Assembly (NCBI GenBank): GCA_038198775.1
Contig: JBBPZV010000043.1
Span: forward strand, 1 to 64,000
DNA: 64,000 nucleotides
Direction of reading: 5' to 3'
Origin: JACCYJ01 sp038198775
GTDB lineage: Bacteria > Actinomycetota > Actinomycetes > Propionibacteriales > Nocardioidaceae
The notes beneath the pieces are model-generated. The model had not been told where the DNA came from. It did not search any database and worked only from the letters and a program-made list of their open reading frames with translations. How positions within the stretch are numbered: position 1 is the stretch's first letter; each line of letters opens with the position of its first letter. A program made the translations under genes and the position numbers. Positions 25,623-32,324 of the stretch are shown piece by piece.

Positions 25623-26241
25623 GTGCGTCTCCGGACAACCGTGCACCAGCGTCCCGTACTCTCGTCGACGACCCACGCGGTCACGATCCAGGGCACGTCG
25701 GGCGACGACGTCCTCGCCGGCACCAAGCGGCGAGACGTGATCAGCCGGCTCGGTGGCAACGACACCATCACCGGTGGTCGGGGCCGCGACATCATCTGCG
25801 GGCGCGACGGGGACGACCCCATCAAGGGCGGCCTCGGCAAGGGCCTCATCAACTGCGACAACGGGAACGACAAGCTCCGGGGTGGTCCCAAGATCGACGT
25901 CATCCGCGGCGGAGGCGGCAACGACGGCAGCAACGGTGGCAAGGGTGCCGATCGGGTCTCCGGCGGCAGCGGTCTCGATCGGGTGGCCGGTGGCATCGGC
26001 ATCGTTGCCGGCGGCGCCATGGCCGACCACTTGTGGGGCGGTCGGGGCGACGACTACGTCTACGGCAGCGCCTACGACGACGTCATCTACGGCGGACCGG
26101 GCGCCGACCACATGTACGGCGGGTTCGGCGACGACCAGCTCCATGGCCTCGATGGCGCGCCGAACGACGTCCTCACCGGTGGGGGGAACCGACGTCTGCG
26201 AGATCGACCCAGGCGACACGGCGACCACCTGCGAGCTGTGA
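25623..26241 (+). pseudogene. RTX-repeat protein paralogue, frameshifted and without signal peptide
   Basis: From the GTG at 25623 the frame encodes VTIQGTSGDDVLAGT and then about ten RTX nonapeptides closely like RTX protein B (for example GGPGADHMYGG and LDGAPNDVLTGGG). At a run of six G (26182-26187) the frame is lost. One G fewer would give GGGTDVCEIDPGDT, matching the C-terminal cap of protein B (GGAGTDLCSADPGDT), with a stop at 26239-26241. No signal peptide can be built in any frame upstream. Several repeats have lost the Asp or Gly. It reads as a decaying duplicate; a sequencing error in the G-run cannot be excluded. Confidence 0.75.
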
Positions 26242-26278
26242 TAACCGATCGGTCGGTCACGACCGGCTGACGGAAATG

Positions 26279-26318
26279 GGCCGCCGCGTTATCCCCCCCC
26301 CGGGGGGACGCGGCGGCC
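26279..26318 (+). terminator. Strong intrinsic terminator
   Basis: GGCCGCCGCGT (26279-26289) pairs perfectly with ACGCGGCGGCC (26308-26318). A C-run and G-run inside extend the stem, and TTT follows. It ends the RTX pseudogene transcript and insulates the lectin-like gene. Confidence 0.85.
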
Positions 26319-26417
26319 TTTGCATTGTTTGCGGGGTAGACCGGGCAATGGCTCGCACGGTACTGTTGCCGGGACCGAACCAGGGGAAACACAACCACGT
26401 CAGCTCGGGAGCTCGCC

Positions 26418-27095
26418 GTGAAACTCTCATCCGCCGCATTTGGGTCACTGACCGCCGGCCTGGCCACCGTCGTCCTCACCTCCACGGCCGCCGGCGCCGC
26501 GGGCTTCGGCGCGCACTGGAAATTCGACGAATCCGGCACCCCGAAGACCGCTGCCGATTCCTCCGGGAACGGCAACACCGGCACGAACCACAACATCAAG
26601 GGCACTGGGGAGGGGTACGAGTTCAACGGCAACAACTCGTGGGTCGTGGCGCCGGATGATGCGTCCCTCGACCCGGGCTCGGCGGACTTCACGATGACGG
26701 TGACGGTCATCACCGATACCCCGGCCGGCGGCAAGGACTACGACCTGGTCCGGAAGGGACTTTCCGGGACCAATGGTGGCGAGTACAAGCTCGAGATCAT
26801 CAACGTCAACGGCCAGGCCCGGGCCTTGTGCCTGGTCAAGGACTCCAACAAGGTGGTCGCGTCCATCCGCGGAACGACGAGCCTCGACGACGGCAAAGCG
26901 CACACCCTCACCTGCACCAAGACGTCGACCGGCGTGACGCTGAACAGCGGGTCGGGCGCCGTCCGGACCAAGCGGGTGACCCGGCTCGGATCGATCTCCA
27001 ACTCTGCCGCCTTGGTGATCGGCGCGAAGACGCCGAGCGGTGGCGACGACTTCTTCTCCGGCAAGATGACCGACCTCGCCCTGACCAGCGGCTGA
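26418..27095 (+). CDS. Secreted LamG/concanavalin-A-like domain protein
   Basis: 225 residues from a GTG at 26418 with GGGAG upstream. The signal peptide ends near residue 28 (AAGAAG). The mature part is a single laminin-G_3-type jelly roll: HWKFDESGTPKTAADSSGNGNTG (given in part here: HWKFDE, DSSGNGN), YEFNG, DFTMTVTV, HTLTCTKT, LNSGSG, LVIGAK and FFSGKMTDLAL. Such domains bind sugars or calcium. No enzyme domain is fused. A lectin for the cell's own glycan is an attractive but untested idea. Confidence 0.8.
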   Translation: MKLSSAAFGSLTAGLATVVLTSTAAGAAGFGAHWKFDESGTPKTAADSSGNGNTGTNHNIKGTGEGYEFNGNNSWVVAPDDASLDPGSADFTMTVTVITDTPAGGKDYDLVRKGLSGTNGGEYKLEIINVNGQARALCLVKDSNKVVASIRGTTSLDDGKAHTLTCTKTSTGVTLNSGSGAVRTKRVTRLGSISNSAALVIGAKTPSGGDDFFSGKMTDLALTSG

Positions 27096-27116
27096 CAAAG
27101 CGGCGCGATTCAGCGC

Positions 27117-27132
27117 GGCGGACGGCGCCGCC
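27117..27132 (+). terminator. Possible terminator after the LamG-like gene
   Basis: GGCGG (27117-27121), a six-base loop, CCGCC (27128-27132) and then TTT, 21 bases after the stop codon. The stem is short. Confidence 0.4.
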
Positions 27133-27193
27133 TTTCGGCCCGCCCTCCCCGGCGATGATTGCGGCCCAGTACCCGGTGCAGCCCGAAGAATGC

Positions 27194-27598
27194 CTACTCG
27201 CGCGCCCGACGGGTCTCCCGCTCGTTGGCCCGCTGCAGCGCCTCGATCAGCTCCGCCTTGGTCATCCGGGAGCGCCCGCGTACGCCCAACCGCTGAGCGA
27301 GCTCGTACAGGTGCCGCTTGGAGGCGTTGGCGTCGACACCGCCGGCGGTCTCTCGGGGTCCGCCCGGGTCGCTGACGGTCCGTTCCGCCTGCGGGTCGGA
27401 CGGGCCCGGAGCCTGCTTCGGCTCCCAGTGGTCACCGACCTTCTCGAACTGGTGCTTCACCGCCGCGAACGCGGTCTGGTGGGCCCGGGCACCCTCGCCG
27501 TACGTCTCCGCGGCCGAGTCGTGGGTGGCGGCCCAGACATCCTGGGCATGCTCGGGTGAGCGCTCGAGCGTCGACGGCATCTCGTCCCGACCTGGCAT
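27194..27598 (-). CDS. ChaB-family protein with Rho N-terminal-like domain
   Basis: 134 residues from the ATG at 27596-27598. Residues 1-65 are the ChaB domain: MPGRDEMPSTLERSPEHAQ, the helical YGEGARAHQTAFAAVKH, then VGDHWEPK. The C-terminal 40 residues (SKRHLYELAQRLGVRGRSRMTKAELIEAL) are the short Rho_N/SAP-like helical domain that often follows ChaB in actinomycetes and may bind nucleic acid. The name 'cation transport regulator' comes from E. coli and may not apply. Starts 17 bases from the divergent F420-type gene. Confidence 0.88.
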   Translation of the reverse strand: MPGRDEMPSTLERSPEHAQDVWAATHDSAAETYGEGARAHQTAFAAVKHQFEKVGDHWEPKQAPGPSDPQAERTVSDPGGPRETAGGVDANASKRHLYELAQRLGVRGRSRMTKAELIEALQRANERETRRARE

Positions 27599-27603
27599 GG
27601 GTC

Positions 27604-27610
27604 CATGATG
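27604..27610. promoter_or_regulatory. Overlapping divergent leaderless -10 elements
   Basis: On the plus strand CATGAT (27604-27609) lies 6 bases before the ATG at 27616. On the minus strand CATCAT (27605-27610) lies 6 bases before the ATG at 27598. Both have the A at position 2 and T at position 6 of actinobacterial -10 boxes and share five base pairs, so the two genes cannot be transcribed from the same molecule at once. Confidence 0.5.
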
Positions 27611-27615
27611 CACCC

Positions 27616-28050
27616 ATGACGGATTCGATGGACCCGACCTTGGTCTCGCTGCTCGCCTCGCACCACCTCGGGACGCTGGCGACGATCCGCCGCGACGGCA
27701 GGCCGCAGCTGTCCAACATCAGCTACTCCTACGACGAGGATGCGGAGGTCGTCTCGGTGTCGATCACCGACGATCGGGCAAAGACGCGCAACCTGCGGCG
27801 CGACCCGCGCGCGGCCTTCCACGTCAGTGGCTCGGGTGGGTGGTCCTACGTCGTGGCCGACGCGACCGCCGAGCTGAGCGCGGTGGCCCAGGCGCCGGAC
27901 GACCCCGCGGTCGACGAGCTCGTCGAGCTGTTCCGCGCCGTGCAGGGCGAGCACCCCGACTGGGACGACTACCGCGCCGCGATGGTGCGCGACAAGCGGC
28001 TGGTGCTGCGGCTGCACGTGGAACGGGTCTACGGGATGGCGCCGAGCTGA
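27616..28050 (+). CDS. PPOX-class F420-dependent reductase-like protein
   Basis: 144 residues from the ATG at 27616. The split-barrel flavin/deazaflavin fold is indicated by LASHHLGTLATIRRDGRPQLSNISY (read in parts: GTLATIRRDG, PQLSNISY), VSVSITDDRAKTRNLRRDPRAA and VVADATAELS. This is the pattern of the Rv1155/PPOX family. Members reduce or oxidise small molecules with F420H2, or bind FMN. A -10-like hexamer 6 bases before the ATG suggests a leaderless mRNA. The substrate is unknown. Confidence 0.85.
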   Translation: MTDSMDPTLVSLLASHHLGTLATIRRDGRPQLSNISYSYDEDAEVVSVSITDDRAKTRNLRRDPRAAFHVSGSGGWSYVVADATAELSAVAQAPDDPAVDELVELFRAVQGEHPDWDDYRAAMVRDKRLVLRLHVERVYGMAPS

Positions 28051-28111
28051 GCGAGCACCGCGGTGACTGCGCGGCGAGCTGACACGATCGCACCCGGCCG
28101 TGCCGGCATGC

Positions 28112-29161
28112 TCACCTCCTGCGGCGTGCCCTGCCGGCCGACTCGGGCGCCTTGCTGAGCATGGTGAGCACGGCGCGTTCGGCTACCCCGTGAGTTGCGG
28201 GGCTGCCGTAGTCGGTGTCCTCGCCCAGGCGGCGCAGCGCACCTTCGATCGTGAGCCCGTCCTCGAAGAGGTCGATCACCCGGGGGTCGACGTATGAGGC
28301 CCGCGCCACCGCCGGTGTGTTTCCGAGATAGCTCGCCACCTCGCTCATGGCCCGGGAGACCGCCCGCTTGCGCGCCGCCGGAGTGTCCGCCACGTGGGTG
28401 CTGACCGCGAGCGCCACCGTCGCCAGCACGGTGGCGTGCCAGGTGCGGAAGTCCTTGGCGGACACCTCGGCGCCGATGACGTCTTTGAGGTAGGCGTTGA
28501 TGTCGTCGGACGTGATGTCGCGCCAGCGCCCGCGGTCGCGGTAGGCCAACAGCTCCTCGCCTCCGCTGCGGCGCCGGCGCATTGCCGTGATCGACGCCCG
28601 CAGCGGCTCGTCGTCCAGCACTACGTCCTGCTCCTTGCCCGACTTCGCCACGAAGCGGAACCGCAGCTGCCCGTGTTCGAGGTGGACGTGCTCCTTCCGC
28701 AAGGTCGCCAGCCCGTAGCTGCCGTTCTCCTCGGCGTACGTCTCCCCGCCGACACGGAAGAAGCCGAGGTCGAGCAGCCGGAAGGCGGTGGCGAGCGCCC
28801 GCTCCCGCGGTACGCCGGCGAGGGAGACGTCATGCATGACCTGCTCTCGCGCTGGCGGCAGCCGGCGGGCGACGGTCAGGACGCGGTCGAACTTGTCGGC
28901 GTCGCGCAGCCGGCGCCATTGTGCGTGGTAGAGGTACTGCCGCCGCCCGGCGGCGTCAGTCCCGACCGCCTGGATGTGACCGTTGGCCGCCGGGCAGATC
29001 CACACCTCCTGCCAGGCCGGCGGGATGACCAGGCGACGGCAGCGGTCGGCGTCGTACGGCGCCAGCCTGCCCCCTCGGTCGTCGAGATAGGTCCATCCCC
29101 GTCCGGCTCGACGCCGCCGCCACCCCGGGCCGTTCGGCGAGACCGTCCGCAGTCGCGGCAT
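28112..29161 (-). CDS. DNA topoisomerase IB (poxvirus/eukaryote type)
   Basis: 349 residues. The N-terminal DNA-clamp domain has IPPAWQEVWICPAANGHIQA, which starts the family signature, and KFDRVLTVARRLP. The catalytic part has FFRVGGETYAEENGSYGL (Arg136), KDFRTWHATVLA (Arg239, His242) and the nucleophile Tyr290 in NTPAVARASYVDPRV. It relaxes supercoils through a 3'-phosphotyrosine link and needs no ATP. Bacterial members are common in environmental actinomycetes. GACAAT (29168-29173 on the minus strand) lies 6 bases before the ATG at 29161, so the mRNA is probably leaderless. Confidence 0.95.
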   Translation of the reverse strand: MPRLRTVSPNGPGWRRRRAGRGWTYLDDRGGRLAPYDADRCRRLVIPPAWQEVWICPAANGHIQAVGTDAAGRRQYLYHAQWRRLRDADKFDRVLTVARRLPPAREQVMHDVSLAGVPRERALATAFRLLDLGFFRVGGETYAEENGSYGLATLRKEHVHLEHGQLRFRFVAKSGKEQDVVLDDEPLRASITAMRRRRSGGEELLAYRDRGRWRDITSDDINAYLKDVIGAEVSAKDFRTWHATVLATVALAVSTHVADTPAARKRAVSRAMSEVASYLGNTPAVARASYVDPRVIDLFEDGLTIEGALRRLGEDTDYGSPATHGVAERAVLTMLSKAPESAGRARRRR

Positions 29162-29192
29162 GCGTACATTGTCGCGGTCACGGCGGGCCGGC

Positions 29193-29222
29193 GCAGGCTA
29201 CCGCCGCACGTCGGTAGCCTGC
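29193..29222. repeat. Perfect 10-bp inverted repeat between topoisomerase IB and esterase
   Basis: GCAGGCTACC (29193-29202) and GGTAGCCTGC (29213-29222) are separated by 10 bases. The right arm contains a TAGCCT hexamer 8 bases before the esterase ATG at 29229. The site lies between divergent genes, so it may be an operator, or a hairpin that would block the esterase start. Confidence 0.55.
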
Positions 29223-29228
29223 CACGGC

Positions 29229-29954
29229 ATGAAGGTGGCCGAGCGATGGTTCTCGTCGCGCATGCAGCAGCACATCACGCTGGTCCGCTGGGGCCATGTC
29301 GGCGCCCCCGTGCTCGTGTTCCCGACCGCCGGGGGGGACGCCGAGGAGGTGGAGCGGAACCATCTCGTCGCCGCCTGCGGTGAGCTCCTGGACGCGGGGC
29401 GGGTCAAGCTCTACTCCTGCGACAGCGTCGCGGGCCGGGCGATGGTGTCGGGGACGGGCTCCTCGGCGTACCGGATGTGGCTGCTCAACCAGTTCCACGC
29501 CTGCATCGCGGCTGAGGTCGTGCCCGCGGTCCACGCCGACCTCGGTGGACGGGCGCTGCCGCTGGTCACGACCGGGGCGTCCATCGGTGCCTTCAACGCG
29601 CTCGCGGTGCTCTGCCGCTACCCCCAGTGGTTCCGCGTCGCGATCGCGATGAGTGGCACGTATCGCATCGAGCGCCTCTACGACGGGCACTCCGGTGATG
29701 CGCTCTACTTCTCCTCGCCGCTGCAGTTCCTGCCGGGACTGGACGGTTCCCAGTTGGGGGCGCTGCGTGAGCGGTTCGCGATCCTGGCCTCGGGGGAGGG
29801 CGCCTGGGAGAACGTCGACGAGTCCTGGCATGCCGGCCACGTCCTGGGCAGCAAGGGCATCCCCAACCGGGTCGACTCGTGGGGGCCCGAGTGGCCGCAC
29901 GAGTGGCACACCTGGCGGGCGATGCTGCCGCGCTACCTCGACGAGCTCTGCTGA
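29229..29954 (+). CDS. Esterase-like alpha/beta hydrolase
   Basis: 241 residues from the ATG at 29229. The nucleophile elbow is GASIG with Ser118, in TTGASIGAFNAL; a C-terminal HEWHTWR (about 229) supplies the His in the pattern typical of the putative esterase/Fes-like family. VLVFPTAGG (28-36) forms the oxyanion strand. There is no signal peptide, so it is probably cytosolic. It precedes an operon that includes another hydrolase of the same superfamily (31155), but a 268-base gap with its own promoter element separates them. Substrate unknown. Confidence 0.82.
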   Translation: MKVAERWFSSRMQQHITLVRWGHVGAPVLVFPTAGGDAEEVERNHLVAACGELLDAGRVKLYSCDSVAGRAMVSGTGSSAYRMWLLNQFHACIAAEVVPAVHADLGGRALPLVTTGASIGAFNALAVLCRYPQWFRVAIAMSGTYRIERLYDGHSGDALYFSSPLQFLPGLDGSQLGALRERFAILASGEGAWENVDESWHAGHVLGSKGIPNRVDSWGPEWPHEWHTWRAMLPRYLDELC

Positions 29955-30037
29955 CTGCGCTCTGGGGACGCCGGGGGCGTTCGCCCGACAAGGCCCCGGC
30001 TCGCGGGCCGACCGCTGAGCAGCGGCGCCGGCGGCGT

Positions 30038-30088
30038 ACTTCCAATGGCTTGGTGGCACTTCAAACGGGATTTGCGCCACTGGGAGTG
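30038..30088 (+). promoter_or_regulatory. Two-box direct repeat upstream of the S51-peptidase-like operon
   Basis: ACTTCCAATGG (30038-30048) and ACTTCAAACGG (30058-30068) are direct repeats 20 bases apart (two helical turns). GGGAGTG (30082-30088) follows after 13 bases. The same arrangement with the same spacings stands at 49170-49220. A -10-like TAGTCT (30146-30151) lies downstream. The layout fits an activator-bound promoter. Confidence 0.6.
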
Positions 30089-30158
30089 CTGCCTTCCCAG
30101 GTGAACATGGGAAAGCGGCCGCCGGCGCTGGGGGGTGGGGGCGGCTAGTCTGCGGTCG

Positions 30159-30233
30159 GTGCGCGTCGTCGAGCTGGGCATCCGCGGCAGGCTCGACGAC
30201 GTCGGTCGCACCATCCACGTCCATGCCGGGTGA
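30159..30233 (+). CDS. Possible 24-codon leader ORF, or 5' part of the S51 gene
   Basis: The GTG at 30159 follows TAGTCT by 7 bases, the leaderless arrangement. It opens a 24-codon frame (MRVVELGIRGRLDDVGRTIH, then VHAG) that stops at 30231-30233, inside the start of the next gene. The next gene lacks a ribosome site, so coupling through this leader is plausible. A single +1 slip at GGG-TGA would join VHAG to DRAQVTLLG in one protein; an indel or programmed shift is possible. Evidence is suggestive only. Confidence 0.35.
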   Translation: MRVVELGIRGRLDDVGRTIHVHAG

Positions 30234-31158
30234 CCGGGCCCAGGTGACGCTGCTGGGGCCGCAGCGGCGCCCGACGCTCGACCAGGTCGTGCGCGACCTC
30301 CCCCCGTCGGCCCCCTTGGTCACGGTGACGGCCGGCTGGCAGGAGCGGGAGCCCGACGTAGGCGAGTTGCACGGGCTGCTCGCCAGGCCCTGCACCAACC
30401 TCGGTCTCTACGGGCGCTGGCAGGACGTGCAGGAGCGAGACCCTTCGTACGCCGCCGCCGAGCTCGACCACCGTGCGGTCCTTGCGGAGCTTCGGCACAC
30501 CCACCTGGTGCAGCTGGAGTCGGCGCTCGAGGTGCTCTACGCCCTGCTCCGCAGGACCACGCAGCAGCCCCGGGCGTACGCCGCGGCGGTCGCCGACGCG
30601 GAGGCGGTGGTGCGGCTGGTGGACAGCTCGCACCTGGACCGGGTGCGGAACGCGAACGGCGAGTTCGCCGCCGCCTGGGTCCCGGCGCACAGGTCAGCAG
30701 TCGCCGAGCACCGCGCCGAGGTGGGTGAACACCTGGCCCGCTCGGCCGGGCTGGTGGTCGCCGGAGGTCACGTGGGCGACCTGCTGGTGGTGTTGCGGCT
30801 GTTCGACGTGGCAGCGCGGGTGCCACCGGTCGTGCTCGCGTGGTCGGCGGGGGCGATGACCTTGACCGAACGCGTCGTGTTGTTCCACGACCGGGCTCCC
30901 CAGGGTGCGGGGGCCGCCGAGGTACACGACGACGGGCTCGGACTGCTGCCCGGTGTCGTGGCGCTTCCGCATGCGCGCCGCCGGCTGCGTACCGACGACC
31001 GGACCGGGATGGCGGTGCTGGCGAGCCGGTTCGCGCCCGCCCGCTGTGTCGTGCTCGACGACGGGATGTGCGTCCGGCTGACCGGGCGGGGACGGCTCCC
31101 GCCCTCGGCTCGCGTGATCTCCCCCGACGGGCGCATCGTCGCCCTGGAGGAGCTGTGA
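30223..31158 (+). CDS. Peptidase S51 / cyanophycinase-like protein
   Basis: 311 residues from the ATG at 30223. The N-terminal strand VTLLGPQRRPTL and TVTAGWQERE are followed by a helical middle. The class-I amidotransferase-like elbow VLAWSAGAMTL (204-214, Ser208) and GLGLLPGVVALPHARRRL (238-255, His250) correspond to the Ser-His pair of dipeptidase E and cyanophycinase. Family members cleave Asp-containing peptides. It has no signal peptide. Its stop overlaps the start of the next gene (GTGA). The exact substrate cannot be read from sequence. Confidence 0.72.
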   Translation: MPGDRAQVTLLGPQRRPTLDQVVRDLPPSAPLVTVTAGWQEREPDVGELHGLLARPCTNLGLYGRWQDVQERDPSYAAAELDHRAVLAELRHTHLVQLESALEVLYALLRRTTQQPRAYAAAVADAEAVVRLVDSSHLDRVRNANGEFAAAWVPAHRSAVAEHRAEVGEHLARSAGLVVAGGHVGDLLVVLRLFDVAARVPPVVLAWSAGAMTLTERVVLFHDRAPQGAGAAEVHDDGLGLLPGVVALPHARRRLRTDDRTGMAVLASRFAPARCVVLDDGMCVRLTGRGRLPPSARVISPDGRIVALEEL

Positions 31159-32324
31159 CGACCCGCTCGCTTCCCCCCTCCGCCGGTCGGCTGGCCATCA
31201 ACCGGCTCAAGGAGCGGCTGCCGGTGGGCCCCGACGCGGTCGACGACTTCATCACCGGGCACGAGGTGCCGATCATCGAAGGCACCCGGTGCACCTTCGT
31301 GTTCCGGGGGGAAGCCGACGAGGTGCACCTCCTGCATCGGATCGTGGGGCTGCCGAGCCGGATGCCGCTGCGCCAGCTCCGCGGCACCGACCTGTGGCAC
31401 CTCGTGCTCGAGCTCCCTGAGGGGTCCAGGATCGAGTACCAGCTCCAGATCCGTCGCGGCGAGCAGGTCGTGCAGGTCAACGACCCGCTGAACCCGCACC
31501 GTTCGCACAGCCCTGTGGGCAGCTCGTCGGTGTGCTTCGGCCACGGCTATCTGACCCCCGAGTGGACCGAGCCGGACCCGGACGCCCGGGCCGGGGAGCT
31601 CACCGAGATCAGCTTGGCCAGCCGCTTCCTCGGCCGCGACTGCCCGGTGACCCTGTATCTCCCGGCCCGGTTCCGGCGCACGACGACGTACCCGCTGCTG
31701 ATCGTCCATGACGGCGGGGACTTCCTGCAGTATGCGGCGTTCAAGGTCGTCCTCGACAACCTGATCCACCGGTTCGACGTCGCGGAGACGATCGTCGCCT
31801 TCGTGCACCCGGGGGACCGGCTCGTGGAGTACGCCAACTCCACCGCCCACTCGCGCTTCGTGACCACCGAGCTGGTCCCCAGCCTGGAGGCAAGTCTGCC
31901 GCTGGCCGGGCAACGCTCGGGGCGCTGCCTGCTGGGTTCCAGCTTCGGCGCGGTCGCGTCGCTGGCCACCGCCAACCGGTCGCCGCAGACGTACGGGTCG
32001 ATGGTGTTGATGTCGGGGTCGTTCGTGTTCACCGACATTCCCACCGACCACGGCGGCGGGCCGGCGTTCGACCCGGTGGTGAGGTTCGTCAACCGCTACC
32101 GAGCCCGCCCGCGCCGGGTGGCCGACCGGGTGTTCGTGTCGTGCGGCGTCTACGAGCCCCTGATCGTCCCCAACAGGTCCATGGTGTTGACGCTGCGCGC
32201 AGCCGGCATGGACGTCGCGTTCGTGGAGGCTCGCGACGGTCACAGCTGGGAGAACTGGCGCGACCGGCTCCGCGATGCGCTGTCGTACGTCTACCCCGGC
32301 CCGCACAAGCTCGTCTACGAGTGA
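31155..32324 (+). CDS. Enterochelin-esterase-like hydrolase with N-terminal beta domain
   Basis: 389 residues from the GTG at 31155. The N-terminal part (about 35-115) is beta-rich (TFVFRGEADEVHLLHRI, WHLVLELPEG), like the CBM48/E-set domain in front of Fes enzymes. The alpha/beta-hydrolase part has LLIVHDGGDF (181-190), the elbow GSSFG (261-265, Ser263) and DGHSWENWRD (His near 360). In Fes this fold opens cyclic siderophore esters; other members are general esterases. No siderophore genes are nearby. Both ends overlap neighbours by 4 bases, so it is made together with the S51-like protein and the kinase. Confidence 0.82.
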   Translation: MTTRSLPPSAGRLAINRLKERLPVGPDAVDDFITGHEVPIIEGTRCTFVFRGEADEVHLLHRIVGLPSRMPLRQLRGTDLWHLVLELPEGSRIEYQLQIRRGEQVVQVNDPLNPHRSHSPVGSSSVCFGHGYLTPEWTEPDPDARAGELTEISLASRFLGRDCPVTLYLPARFRRTTTYPLLIVHDGGDFLQYAAFKVVLDNLIHRFDVAETIVAFVHPGDRLVEYANSTAHSRFVTTELVPSLEASLPLAGQRSGRCLLGSSFGAVASLATANRSPQTYGSMVLMSGSFVFTDIPTDHGGGPAFDPVVRFVNRYRARPRRVADRVFVSCGVYEPLIVPNRSMVLTLRAAGMDVAFVEARDGHSWENWRDRLRDALSYVYPGPHKLVYE

